40,741 nucleotides of DNA, taken from Bacillota bacterium. GTDB lineage: Bacteria; Vulcanimicrobiota; SpSt-956; JAKJGF01. Position 1 is the stretch's first letter. Every line of letters begins with the position of its first letter. The notes beneath the pieces are model-generated. The model searched no databases, was not told where the DNA came from, and saw only the letters and a program-made list of their open reading frames with translations. The DNA is taken from the NCBI GenBank assembly GCA_022704525.1, contig JAKJGF010000013.1, forward strand, positions 1 to 40,741, in the 5' to 3' direction. Positions 1 to 9,700 of the stretch are shown in pieces. Both the position numbers and the translations under genes were made by a program.

Positions 1-1
1 A

Positions 2-1090
2 GGTGAGGTCAAAAATTTTAATCCCTCTGATTTTATGGATAGAAAAGAAGCAAAACGAATGGATAGATTTACCCAGTTTGCTGTAGCAGCTACAAGACTG
101 GCACTGGAAGATGCCAGTCTTACTATAACAGATGAAATAAGTGATCGTGTCGGGGTTTTAGTTGGAAGTGGTATTGGTGGCTTAACAACTCTGGAGCAAC
201 AATATAACATTATGATAAAAAAAGGGCCTGATAAGGTAAGTCCTTTCTTCATTCCTATGTTGATAGCCAATATGGCATCAGGTTTTATATCTATCATATA
301 TAAAGCCAGAGGGCCAAATTATACTATAGTTACAGCCTGTGCTACAGGAGCACACTGTATTGGAGAGAGCTATAGTATTATTAAAAGAGGTCTGGCTGAT
401 ATAATGATTGCCGGAGGATCTGATGCAGCTATAACTCCTATGAGTGTTTCAGGTTTTGGTAATATGAAAGCCCTTACCAGAAGTGAGGATCCTAAAAAAG
501 CCTGCAGGCCTTTTGATAAAGAAAGAGATGGTTTTATCATAGCAGAAGGAGCAGGTATTTTAATATTAGAAACTCTGGAAGGAGCAAAAGCCAGAAATGC
601 AACGATCTATGGGGAGATAATAGGCTTCGGTATGAATGGAGACGGTTATCATATGACTGCCCCTGATCCTGAAGGTTCAGGAGCCCAGAAGGCTATAAAA
701 CTTGCCCTTAAAGATGCAAATATTAAACCGGAAGATGTGGATTACATAAATGCCCATGGAACATCCACACCCTATAATGATCGTATAGAAACACATGCAA
801 TAAAACATGTTTTTGGTGATTACGCCCATAAATTGTCTATAAGTTCAAATAAATCAATGATTGGTCATACACTGGGAGCTGCTGGAGCACTGGAATTCAG
901 TTCTACACTGCTTACACTGCAAGAAAATATAATACCTCCTACAATTAATTATGAAGTACCAGATCCTGATTGTGACCTGGATTATGTTCCTAATAAAGCA
1001 AGATATACAAATGTAAATATTGCTGTATCCAACTCATTTGGTTTCGGGGGAACAAATGCTGTTTTAATAGCAAAAAAATATAATGGGTAA
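2..1090 (+). CDS. fabF: 3-oxoacyl-[acyl-carrier-protein] synthase II (KAS II), 5' end outside the window
   Basis: Condensing enzyme of cytosolic type II fatty-acid elongation; it joins malonyl-ACP to a growing acyl-ACP. The frame is open from base 2 with residues that fit the family (VKNFNPSDF) before the first Met at 35, so the gene enters from the left and that Met is internal. The Cys-His-His triad is complete: Cys102 in TACATGAH, His241 in NAHGTST and His278 in MIGHTLGAAG (counted from the Met at 35), and the C-terminal GFGGTNA glycine motif is present. The stop overlaps the rnc start by 8 bp, so the two are translationally coupled; fab-rnc adjacency is common in bacteria. KAS II rather than KAS I is inferred from overall sequence feel; the family assignment is very secure. 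Confidence 0.95.
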   Translation, partial: GEVKNFNPSDFMDRKEAKRMDRFTQFAVAATRLALEDASLTITDEISDRVGVLVGSGIGGLTTLEQQYNIMIKKGPDKVSPFFIPMLIANMASGFISIIYKARGPNYTIVTACATGAHCIGESYSIIKRGLADIMIAGGSDAAITPMSVSGFGNMKALTRSEDPKKACRPFDKERDGFIIAEGAGILILETLEGAKARNATIYGEIIGFGMNGDGYHMTAPDPEGSGAQKAIKLALKDANIKPEDVDYINAHGTSTPYNDRIETHAIKHVFGDYAHKLSISSNKSMIGHTLGAAGALEFSSTLLTLQENIIPPTINYEVPDPDCDLDYVPNKARYTNVNIAVSNSFGFGGTNAVLIAKKYNG

Positions 1091-1799
1091 AAAGAGGACT
1101 TCTTCTATTAAAAAACTTGAAACCATAATTGGTTATAAGTTTAAGGAGCAGTCTATATTAGAAAATGCTTTAACGCATGAATCCTATGTTCATGAAGTCA
1201 GAGGATATTCTTTAAATCACTACGAACAACTTGAATTTCTGGGAGATGCAGTACTGGGTCTGGCAGTATGTCATATACTTTTCAAAAAATACAGAAAAAA
1301 ATCAGAAGGATGGCTGGCAAAAGCTAAAGCACTCATAGTAAGTAAAGATATAATTATAAAAAAAGCTCTTAAGATAAACCTTGGTTTGTATCTGAGACTT
1401 GGTAGAGGTGAATTAAAAAGCGGTGGAAAAAACAGACCATCCATATTAACAGACTCATTTGAGGCTTTAATAGGTGCTATGTTTCTGGACGGAGGCTATG
1501 AAATCTGTAAAAATTTCATAGCCATACAGTTCAAAGAAGAACTAATAAATGTAAAAAAAGAAGAATTTCTTGATTTCAAAACCCTTCTTCAGGAATTAAG
1601 CCAGAGTCATTTTAATACACTTCCAATATATGAAGTAATGGAAGAAATTGGACCTGAACACGAAAAAATTTTTCATATAATTGTAAAAATTAATAATATA
1701 GTAATGGAGGAAGGTTTTGGAAAGACCAAAAAAGAAGCCGGCCAGATAGCTGCCAGAAAAGCAGTAGAAAAATTAAAAAATAATTTTAAAAAAAGTTAA
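1083..1799 (+). CDS. rnc: Ribonuclease III
   Basis: Double-strand-specific endoribonuclease acting on rRNA precursors and structured mRNAs. The 238-residue length is typical. The catalytic domain has the signature at residues 48-55 (E48, E51, D55 in YEQLEFLGD) and the second acidic pair D124/E127 in DSFEALIGA, equivalent to the Mg-binding residues of E. coli RNase III. A double-stranded RNA-binding domain follows (about 165-232), ending in GFGKTKKEAGQIAARKAVE. The start at 1083 lies inside the end of fabF and gives the normal short N-terminal extension. It is probably co-transcribed with fabF and the barrel gene 12 bp downstream. Confidence 0.97.
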   Translation: MGKKRTSSIKKLETIIGYKFKEQSILENALTHESYVHEVRGYSLNHYEQLEFLGDAVLGLAVCHILFKKYRKKSEGWLAKAKALIVSKDIIIKKALKINLGLYLRLGRGELKSGGKNRPSILTDSFEALIGAMFLDGGYEICKNFIAIQFKEELINVKKEEFLDFKTLLQELSQSHFNTLPIYEVMEEIGPEHEKIFHIIVKINNIVMEEGFGKTKKEAGQIAARKAVEKLKNNFKKS

Positions 1800-1811
1800 T
1801 TTTATAAAGAA

Positions 1812-2723
1812 ATGTTTACTAAAACAGGTTATTTGTTAATATTTTTTTTTCTCTTAACATCCATTATGCCGGTCTTTCCTCAAACATTAGAATTAAAGTA
1901 CCGGAAAAAAGTAGAATCTAAAAAGCATAATCCGGTTATAAAACATAAAAAAACCATCGTAATTTCCCAGATCTCCCCTGAGGAGAAAGAACAAAACAAG
2001 GAAGATTTTATTCCGACTCAGCCTTTCTTTGACCTTATAATTGTCGGTATGGCAGAAGGAACAGTATCTTCTATGTCTAAAGAGGGTACCTTCCCGGCAT
2101 GGGAAGATGGTCTGAATACAGATGGCCGAATAGCTCTCTATGTAAAAGGGAGTGTTATGGGGAAATACGGCATAACAGCAACCTATGATACAGAAGACAG
2201 GTTCAGAGAAAGGCTCTTTGAAAATCTTAGCCCTTCCAGATTCTATCCTATATATGGAGATGGAAGTAATTATTATAAAGATGGACAGTCAAGAGACAAA
2301 CTCTATATAAAAATCAATCTGGACAAATCTTATTTGATGTACGGAAACTTTTCCCCCGGTTTTACCGGCACGGAATTTGCCTCTTACAATAGAACTTTCC
2401 CGGGCTTCAAAGTTCATTATGAAAATTCCGAAACAAGTATGACTTTTCTCCGGGCAAGAACCAATCAGACACTCAAAAAAGACGAAATTAGAGGTAATGG
2501 TCTTTCAGGGGTTTTTTACCTTACAGGAACTGATATAATTGAAGGCAGTGAAAGAATCTGGATAGAAACAAAAGACAGAGATATACCGGATCTTATAACA
2601 AATTCTCAGGCCAAAATCAGGAATAAAGACTATACAATAGACTATGAAAGAAGAACCATCCTCTTTAAAGAACCTGTCCCTAGACGAAACAGGAAACCCC
2701 CTTTATATAATAGCACAGTATGA
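1812..2723 (+). CDS. Large outer-membrane beta-barrel protein, N-terminal part (frameshifted gene)
   Basis: First part of an exported protein of unrecognised exact family. Residues 1-24 form a signal peptide (MFTK, hydrophobic LLIFFFLLTSIMPV, cleavage near FPQ). It continues with segments seen in large outer-membrane proteins of many Gram-negative phyla: alternating aromatic strands, FYPIYGDGS, LTGTDIIEGSERI and YTIDYERRTILFKEPVP. After that motif the family usually has a D-E/N-x-G-N-P-x-Y-I stretch; here that stretch is found one frame over, in the next entry. The last about 13 residues of this ORF (after VP at 2676-2681) are therefore out of frame. It follows rnc by 12 bp with only a weak AAAGAA ribosome site. 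It is either an inactivated gene or a one-base error in the assembly. Confidence 0.8.
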   Translation: MFTKTGYLLIFFFLLTSIMPVFPQTLELKYRKKVESKKHNPVIKHKKTIVISQISPEEKEQNKEDFIPTQPFFDLIIVGMAEGTVSSMSKEGTFPAWEDGLNTDGRIALYVKGSVMGKYGITATYDTEDRFRERLFENLSPSRFYPIYGDGSNYYKDGQSRDKLYIKINLDKSYLMYGNFSPGFTGTEFASYNRTFPGFKVHYENSETSMTFLRARTNQTLKKDEIRGNGLSGVFYLTGTDIIEGSERIWIETKDRDIPDLITNSQAKIRNKDYTIDYERRTILFKEPVPRRNRKPPLYNSTV

Positions 2724-4341
2724 ATGTAAAAGCACAGATGAAATAACAAATCTGGCCTTCAGAGGAGATATTCAATTTAACGAAAATCTTACGGGAGGTA
2801 TTACTTATTTAAATGAAGATTCTATCCAGAATCTTCAACTTATGGGCCTTCACAGTAACTTTAAAATATCTGACAGGATAAATATATATGGAGAATATGC
2901 TCACAGTCGTTCTCTTTATGGTGAGGGAGGTGCAGGGAAAATTGAACTCAGTGCAAACATATCATCTGCCTTTGGAATAAATGGATTTTACAGAAAAGTA
3001 GATGATAAATTCTATAATCCATCCTCCAGCGTAAATTCCGGAACAACTCACTACGGACTGGAAGGACGAGCTGTGTTACTGGAGAATAATCTCATAAACT
3101 TTGGTTATCTTAAAGGAGAAAATGAAATAACCCATACAGATTGTCAGAGAGCTCAAATAAATTACAGAAAAAACTTCGGCACTCTCCAGATAAATGGAGG
3201 TTATACCTTTAAAGAATTTAACTCTCCCAATCTAAATTTCAAATCTCATATACTGAACCTTGGCTTACAGAAAACTATTACAGAAAATCTGACTCTCATG
3301 GCAGGAGAGGAGATAGACTGGACAGAAGAAAATTTTAACCCTGAAAGAGTTGTCACATCAACAACTACTCTGGGAGCAGAATATCTCTTTGAAAATGGAG
3401 TCATAGGATATATCCGTCAGGATTTTGTAAGAGGCGGAAGATTTGATGGGAATAACACTATAATTGGCTTCAGATCCCCTATGGGACTCGGTGAAAATAC
3501 CTCCTTTTACGCTCAATATGCATTAAATGGTGCCATAAGCGGAAGTAACAATCAGGCCAGTATCGGTTTAAACAGCAGAGTAAATTTAACCGATAATATT
3601 CTGGTAAGACTGAATTATGAAAGACTCCTGGAAAGTAAAAGAGAGAAGCCAGGGGAAGCCATAGGTCTCTCTATGGAACTACTGGGCAGTGAAAACATTA
3701 AAAGTACTATCAGGTATGAGATAAGAAACGGTGAAGGCGAAAGGGAAAGACTCATAGGGGTGTACGGTGATGTAAAAATTATGGAGGATTTGAGTCTCAT
3801 AGGCCGTTATACTTACAGCGAACTTTATCTTTACCCCACAGAAGATTTCTCTCTTATTGACTCACATCTTACACTTGGTATGGCCTATAGACCCCTTGAG
3901 AATAACCGTCTGAATTTCCTGGCCCGATATGATATAAGACGATACAGGAATATTTATGAAGAGAACTCTGATGTCCTCTCTCATACAGGTTCCATAGAAG
4001 GTATATACAATATTACAGATAACCTGGAGTTTTTCGGTAAATATGCCTATAAAAAAGAGGAGAACCATATGATCGGTTTCAGTAACAGAATGGATCTCTT
4101 TGCCGGCAAATTAACCTGTAAACTTACAGAGAGATTTTCAATCTTCGGTGAAGCCAGATATCTTCGCTATCTTGATACAGATAAAAGAACACTGGCATCA
4201 ATGTTAGCAGGTGATTATCTCCTCTGGCAGAACTGGATGATTGAAGGTGGATATGTCTTTAAGAAATTTGAAAAATTTAACGAATATAATAATAATACAC
4301 AGTCTCAGGGGCCTTTTGTGAAACTTTTACTTAAATATTAG
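2644..4341 (+). CDS. Large outer-membrane beta-barrel protein, C-terminal barrel part (frameshifted gene)
   Basis: Continuation of the preceding gene in the +1 frame. The Met at 2644 is inside the upstream coding region and probably not a real start; the true sequence joins near 2682, where skipping one base turns ...EPVP into DETGNPLYIIAQYE. The remaining about 550 residues are a run of amphipathic strands with alternating polar/hydrophobic residues, many Y, G and N (for example INIYGEYAHS, LVRLNYERLL, FFGKYAYKKEE) and a C-terminal strand ending FVKLLLKY, all as expected for a beta-barrel of the outer membrane with many strands. No plug or TonB box is recognised. It ends 1 bp before the end of the convergent HEAT gene. 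Substrate is unknown. Confidence 0.75.
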   Translation: MKEEPSSLKNLSLDETGNPLYIIAQYECKSTDEITNLAFRGDIQFNENLTGGITYLNEDSIQNLQLMGLHSNFKISDRINIYGEYAHSRSLYGEGGAGKIELSANISSAFGINGFYRKVDDKFYNPSSSVNSGTTHYGLEGRAVLLENNLINFGYLKGENEITHTDCQRAQINYRKNFGTLQINGGYTFKEFNSPNLNFKSHILNLGLQKTITENLTLMAGEEIDWTEENFNPERVVTSTTTLGAEYLFENGVIGYIRQDFVRGGRFDGNNTIIGFRSPMGLGENTSFYAQYALNGAISGSNNQASIGLNSRVNLTDNILVRLNYERLLESKREKPGEAIGLSMELLGSENIKSTIRYEIRNGEGERERLIGVYGDVKIMEDLSLIGRYTYSELYLYPTEDFSLIDSHLTLGMAYRPLENNRLNFLARYDIRRYRNIYEENSDVLSHTGSIEGIYNITDNLEFFGKYAYKKEENHMIGFSNRMDLFAGKLTCKLTERFSIFGEARYLRYLDTDKRTLASMLAGDYLLWQNWMIEGGYVFKKFEKFNEYNNNTQSQGPFVKLLLKY

Positions 4342-4342
4342 A

Positions 4343-6562
4343 TTAAAGTTGTACAGTTTTCCCTCTCAATTGGCGTAATCTTTTTACTGCTCCTTCTGCC
4401 ATATCACGAACATCCTTTTCAGAATCGCTCAGTGCCTCTACTAAATGAGTTATTGCTCTATTATCTCCTATATTTCCAAGGGCTTCTGCCGCACTTCTCC
4501 TGATATGCCACCAGGGATCTTTCAGTGCTTCCAGGAGAGGTTTTAAAGCTCTTCTATCTCCAATCCTGCCGAGAGCTTCCACTGCACTTCTTCGAACAGA
4601 ACCATCTTCATTCTTATCTTTTAAAATCTCTGCAAGAGGATCTATAGAGGTAGTATCTCCTAATTTTCCAAGAGCTTCCACTGCACATTTTCGTATATGA
4701 ATACCAGAATCTTTTAATAGTGACACAAGAGGTTTTACTGCTCTTTTATCTCCTATATTTCCGAGGGCTTCCACTGCACTTCTTCGGACAGGGCCATCTT
4801 CACCTCTATCTATTACAATTTCCAGAAGTGGATCTACGGTCTTTCTGCTTCTTATATCTCCAAGTATCTGGAGGGCTATCTGTCTGATATAACGATTATT
4901 AACTCTCAGAGATCTAATAAGAGGTCCTACCAGTGGTTCTCCTATCTGTTTAAGAACCTTTGCTTCTTCTTTCCAGTCTAAATTTTTCATCATTTTCAGC
5001 TTTAAAACCTGCAGAAAAGGTTCTAATACTATTTCACCCAGGTTAATTAACTCCTGCCATTCTTCTTTTATTATTAAGTAATTAGCTTTTTCAAGATCAT
5101 TCCTGGGTTGCCAGCCTATTTTTTCCAGTGCTATTATTACTCTTTTACGATCTTCTATATCTGCATCTTTTAAAAACTTAATAAGTGGCTCTACTGCATC
5201 ACTATCTCCTATTTTTCCAAGAGCTTCTATGGCAGCACCTGGAACAGTATGCTCTTTATCTTTTAGCGCAACAAGAAGTGCTTTTACTGCCAGCTTATCC
5301 CCTATCTCTCCAAGGGCTTTCGCGGCACTGGCACGAACAGAATTATCTGAATCTTCTAAAGCTTCCACGAGAAATTCTATTGAACCGGGATCTCTTATCT
5401 TTCCAAGTACCTCTGCAATGTAACTTCGCACATAAGAGGAAGAATCTTTTAAAGCCTCCAGAAGAGAGGGAACTGTCCTTGTATCCTGTATCTTACTAAG
5501 AGATTCTGCTGCACTTCTACGAACACCCCACCACCAGTCATTTCTCAATATAGAAATAAGAGGTTCCACTACTCTGGTATCCTTTATATTTCCAAGAGCC
5601 AGTGCTGCATTGTTTCGCACATCTGTTTCGTTATCTTTAAGAGCTTCCAGGAGAGGTTCTACAGCAGTAGAGTCTCCTATATCTCCAAGAGCTAATGCAC
5701 TATAAGATCGAATCAGGGGGTTTGTATCTTTTAAGGTCTCCAGGACAGGTTTCAGTGCCCTTTTATCTCTTATTTTTCCCAGAACTGTCAATACATTTTT
5801 TCGGATATTAAGATTTTTACCCTTTAATGCAGTTAGAAGAGGTTCTACTGAGGATTCACCTGTTTCTATAAGAGCTCCTACAGTTGTATCAATAAGCATA
5901 CTATCTTCCTCTTTCAATGCTGTAATAAGAGGTTCCACTGCTTTTTCATCTTTGAGCTTTCCAAGAGCTTCTATAATTTTCCATCTAAAAGGGTTATCTC
6001 TCTTCTTGAAAGCCTCCAGAAGAGGAACTAATGCACGCCTGTCTCCTATTCTACCGAGAGCTTCTGCAGCTTTCCCCTGTAATTCATAATCTTTCTCATA
6101 TTTCACTACTTTTATGAGACCACTAAAATTCTTTCCTGATACCATTTTTTCAATATCTGGTTTAAATAAACCATAAAAATAAGTTCCCACTCTATCTTTA
6201 ATGGAAATAGACGATTCTTTAGCAATAGCCTTCTCTAATATACGATGATCTATTATTCCGGCAGAAACTTTTCTATATCCCCTCACAGGTAATACTTTCC
6301 CACAGTCAGGGCATGGTTTACCGACTAACATATCCATTACACTTCTATGTTTAGTATTACAGTGAGGACATATGATGGTTACTTCTGCCACATCATATTT
6401 TCCTGTATAAACATCTGACTGAGGGGAGATCTTACCACAACCAGAGCAGGTAGCCGAACCGGAAATCTCTGTCCCTTCCTCCAGTATTTTATCCATAACA
6501 CTATAACTTGGCTTTGCAAGAATAGTATTACAATGAGGACATCTCCAGAATCTAGAAAACAT
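4343..6562 (-). CDS. Zinc-ribbon and HEAT-repeat (PBS-lyase-type) protein
   Basis: 739 residues. The N-terminus carries four CxxC pairs, C8/C11, C39/C42, C65/C68 and C84/C87, enough for two zinc ribbons. From about residue 130 to the end run short (about 31-residue) HEAT-like repeats of the type A-A-E-A-L-G-x-I-G-D-x-R-A-V-x-P-L-L-E-A-L-K-D, roughly 15-18 copies, with one diverged spacer near 480-550 (KKIGWQPRNDLEKANYLI). Such solenoids bind proteins; the family also contains phycobilin lyase-like proteins, but nothing suggests pigment chemistry here. No signal peptide, so it should be cytoplasmic. The ATG is preceded by GAGGA at good spacing. The gene converges on the barrel gene with 1 bp between. 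Function is not known. Confidence 0.9.
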   Translation of the reverse strand: MFSRFWRCPHCNTILAKPSYSVMDKILEEGTEISGSATCSGCGKISPQSDVYTGKYDVAEVTIICPHCNTKHRSVMDMLVGKPCPDCGKVLPVRGYRKVSAGIIDHRILEKAIAKESSISIKDRVGTYFYGLFKPDIEKMVSGKNFSGLIKVVKYEKDYELQGKAAEALGRIGDRRALVPLLEAFKKRDNPFRWKIIEALGKLKDEKAVEPLITALKEEDSMLIDTTVGALIETGESSVEPLLTALKGKNLNIRKNVLTVLGKIRDKRALKPVLETLKDTNPLIRSYSALALGDIGDSTAVEPLLEALKDNETDVRNNAALALGNIKDTRVVEPLISILRNDWWWGVRRSAAESLSKIQDTRTVPSLLEALKDSSSYVRSYIAEVLGKIRDPGSIEFLVEALEDSDNSVRASAAKALGEIGDKLAVKALLVALKDKEHTVPGAAIEALGKIGDSDAVEPLIKFLKDADIEDRKRVIIALEKIGWQPRNDLEKANYLIIKEEWQELINLGEIVLEPFLQVLKLKMMKNLDWKEEAKVLKQIGEPLVGPLIRSLRVNNRYIRQIALQILGDIRSRKTVDPLLEIVIDRGEDGPVRRSAVEALGNIGDKRAVKPLVSLLKDSGIHIRKCAVEALGKLGDTTSIDPLAEILKDKNEDGSVRRSAVEALGRIGDRRALKPLLEALKDPWWHIRRSAAEALGNIGDNRAITHLVEALSDSEKDVRDMAEGAVKRLRQLRGKTVQL

Positions 6563-6715
6563 TAAAATTCCTCATAAGCCAGACTTTTATCAGCCATAAA
6601 AACTGACTTACTTCTTCTCCTTCCCGAGCATATCAGAGTTTATTCATTTCTGTTATTAATTCTACTGATACTATATTATATTCCTTCTAAGAGGAAAATA
6701 TATTTTGTGAACAAT

Positions 6716-6762
6716 AAGCAATGAGCAGTGAGCGGTTGTTCACTGCTCACTGCTCATTGCTT
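6716..6762. repeat. Perfect 18-bp inverted repeat built of 7-bp units
   Basis: Arms 6716-6733 and 6745-6762 are perfectly complementary around an 11-base loop. Each arm is made of degenerate heptamers (right arm TGCTCAC, TGCTCAT, TGCTTTA). It starts 5 bp beyond the stop codon of the giant TPR gene, so it may act as a transcript 3' end or RNA-stabilising hairpin, but no T-tract follows in either direction. Confidence 0.85.
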
Positions 6763-6767
6763 TATAA

Positions 6768-9700
6768 TTACTTCTTTAACCGTGCTATTTCCTTTTTACT
6801 GGCATCAATATATTTTTGATTCTTACGTTTAGTTGCAAATTCGAGTGCTTTCTGATATGCACTCAGAGTCTTCTGTTTATCACCCTTCTTCTCATAAGCT
6901 TTAGCCAGTCCATAAAGAAGCTGATCTGCATTCTTTGGCTTTAATTTTAATGCTCTGGAATATTCTCCAATAGATCTATCTACCTGATTGGTTTTATCAT
7001 AAAGTACGGCAAGATTACTAATTGCCTGAATATTTGAAGGATTTACCTTTATAGCATTCTGATAATTTTTAATAGCTTCTTCAACTTTCCCTGTCTTAGA
7101 ATAAGCCATAGCAAGATATGTAAATGCCTGATCAAAATCAGGTTTCATCTTTAAAGCCTGCTCGTATTGTTCAATCGATTCTTCATCTTTCCCGAGTTTT
7201 GTATAGACAAGTCCAAGATTTGCATAAGCCTGATAATATTCCTTATCTAAAAGAATAGCATTTTTATGTGCTTTAATAGCCTTATCATTATTTCCTGTCT
7301 TAAAGTACATTTGTCCTAAATTATCATATACTTTAGCTTCTTTCAGCCCGAGACTAATAGCTTTTTCATAGGCTATAATAGATTCTTTAGCTTTACCCTG
7401 ATAAGAACAGGCCAGGCCCAGATTAAAATATGCCTGATTATTGGATGAATCCAATTCAAGGGCTTTACGATATTGCTCCTCTGCTTCTGAAATCTTATTC
7501 ATCTTTGCATAAACTAATCCCAGGCTATTATAAAATCTTGGATCCTTAGGATTATTCTTTATAGCCTTCTGAAATTGCTCTATTGCTTCTTCAAATTTTC
7601 CGGATTTAGTGCAGGAAATACCGGCATTATAAAAACTATCAGCCTTATCAGGAGCGGCAACTTTAAGTTTCTTTGAAATCCTTTCCAACTCGGTATTTAC
7701 CATTTTTATAGCATCCTCGTCTTTAAGTTGCTTAACAATTTCAAGGGCCTTTAAAAGACTATCTCTGGCTTCCCCGGCACGCCCTTTCTTATCATAAACA
7801 ATGCCCAGACTATAATAGGCCTGAGCATCATTGGGTGTCAGAGATAAAACCTTTTGATATTCTTCTATAGCTCTATCCTGCTCACCCAGCTCATCAAGAC
7901 AATTAGCCATATAATAATGAGCCAGATGATCCTTTTCATCAAGACTGACAGCATGTTCAAATTCTTCCATGGCCTGTTGGGATTGTTTTGTTTTGCTATA
8001 GGCTATACCAAGATTTCTATGTATTTCAGCTTCATCGGGACTGAGTTTGATAGCAGCTTTATATTCTTCTATAGCTTGCTCAAAATTATCCTTATAAAAA
8101 TAAGCTAAAGCTAAATGATAATGACTTTTCACATCAGAATTATTAAGAGATATAGCCTTTTTAAATGCTTTGATAGACAGGTCATATTGTTCCATCTGAG
8201 AGTATGCCATACCCATATTTCTATAAGCAGGTGCAAATTTAGGGTTAAGTTTTATAGCCTGTTGATATTCTTTAATAGCAAGATCATATCTTTCCTGCCT
8301 TGTATAGGCTATGCCAAGGTTATACCTTGCTGCAGAGTGTTTAGGGTTATGAGTTGCTGCTTTCTGATAATTTTCTATTGCTTCATCAAGGGATCCAACT
8401 TTTGCATAGGCCAGTCCTAAATTATAATAGCCCTGGGCATAAGCAGGATTTAATTTTATAGATTTCTGATACTGAATAATTGCATCATCGTATTTATCTA
8501 ATTTAGAATAAGCAATACCCAGATTACCATAAGCCAGATAATAGGTTGAGTCAAGATCAATAGACTTTTTATAAGCTTTAATTGCAGGAACCATAGCATT
8601 TTTCTGAGCATAGGCCAGACCAAGGTTACAATAACTATAAGCATCACTGGGTTTAAGTTTTATAGCCTTTTTATATTCAAGTATAGCATTATCAATTTTT
8701 CCCAGCTGAGCATAAGCTAAACCCATATTATAATGGACTTCAAAATCATCAGGAGCCAGCTCAAGAGCTTTTTTATAATAGCTAAAAGCTTCATTTATTT
8801 TACCCATTTTTGAAAGAGCAATACCGAGATTAAGATAAGCTCTGGCATGATCTGGTAGTAATTCAATAGCTTTCTGGTACTGGGCTATAGCAACGTCGAT
8901 TCTCCCTGCTTTAGTAAAAACTCTTCCAAGATCAAAATAAGCCAGCCCATAAGATCTATCTCTCTTTAGTATAGCCTGTAATTCCTCAACTGCAGCATTA
9001 TACTCTTTTATATTATAATAAGACAGAGCTAAATTATATCTGGCATCAAGATTGCCTTCATCCAGGCTAACAGCTCCTTGAAGATGAGTTATGGCTTCAT
9101 CAATCTTATTGGTTTTGAGTGAAGAAATCCCAAGTTTTGTAAGTACATCAGCATCTGGACTTTTAAGTTCTAAAAACCTATGATATAAATCTATAGCCCT
9201 TTCATAATCACCATTTGCATAAAACATAGAAGCAAGGGATTCTATAATTGATACATTTTCAGGATCCAGATCCAGAATTTTATTATATTCCCTTCTGGCA
9301 TCTTCTTCCTTTCCAAGTCTGGAATAAATAGAGGCAAGTAAAACATGAATATCTACATCGTCTGGTTTCAAACGTACAAGCTTTAAATACTCTTCAATGG
9401 CTTCATCCAATCTATCAAATTTTTCATAAAGGATTCCCATCTGTTTTATAGAATCCAGATGCCCCGGATACTTATTTACAACACGTTTGAATTCTTCTAT
9501 AGCATCTTCACATTTACCAAGCTGTGCATAAGCCAGGCCGAGATCAAAATGAACCTGAACATCATCAGGTGTTGTTTCAAAAATCTCAATAGATTCCTCA
9601 TAAGACTTTTCATCTGCGGCAACAGAAGGTTCTCCAGGAATTTCTTCAATTTCTTCTTCCGGTTCTTCTATAGGTACCTCTTCAAACTCTTCTTCCGGCT

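Noticed and set aside
5185..5499. Plus-strand ORFs inside the HEAT gene
   Set aside because: Repetitive Leu-rich shadows of the HEAT repeats on the other strand.
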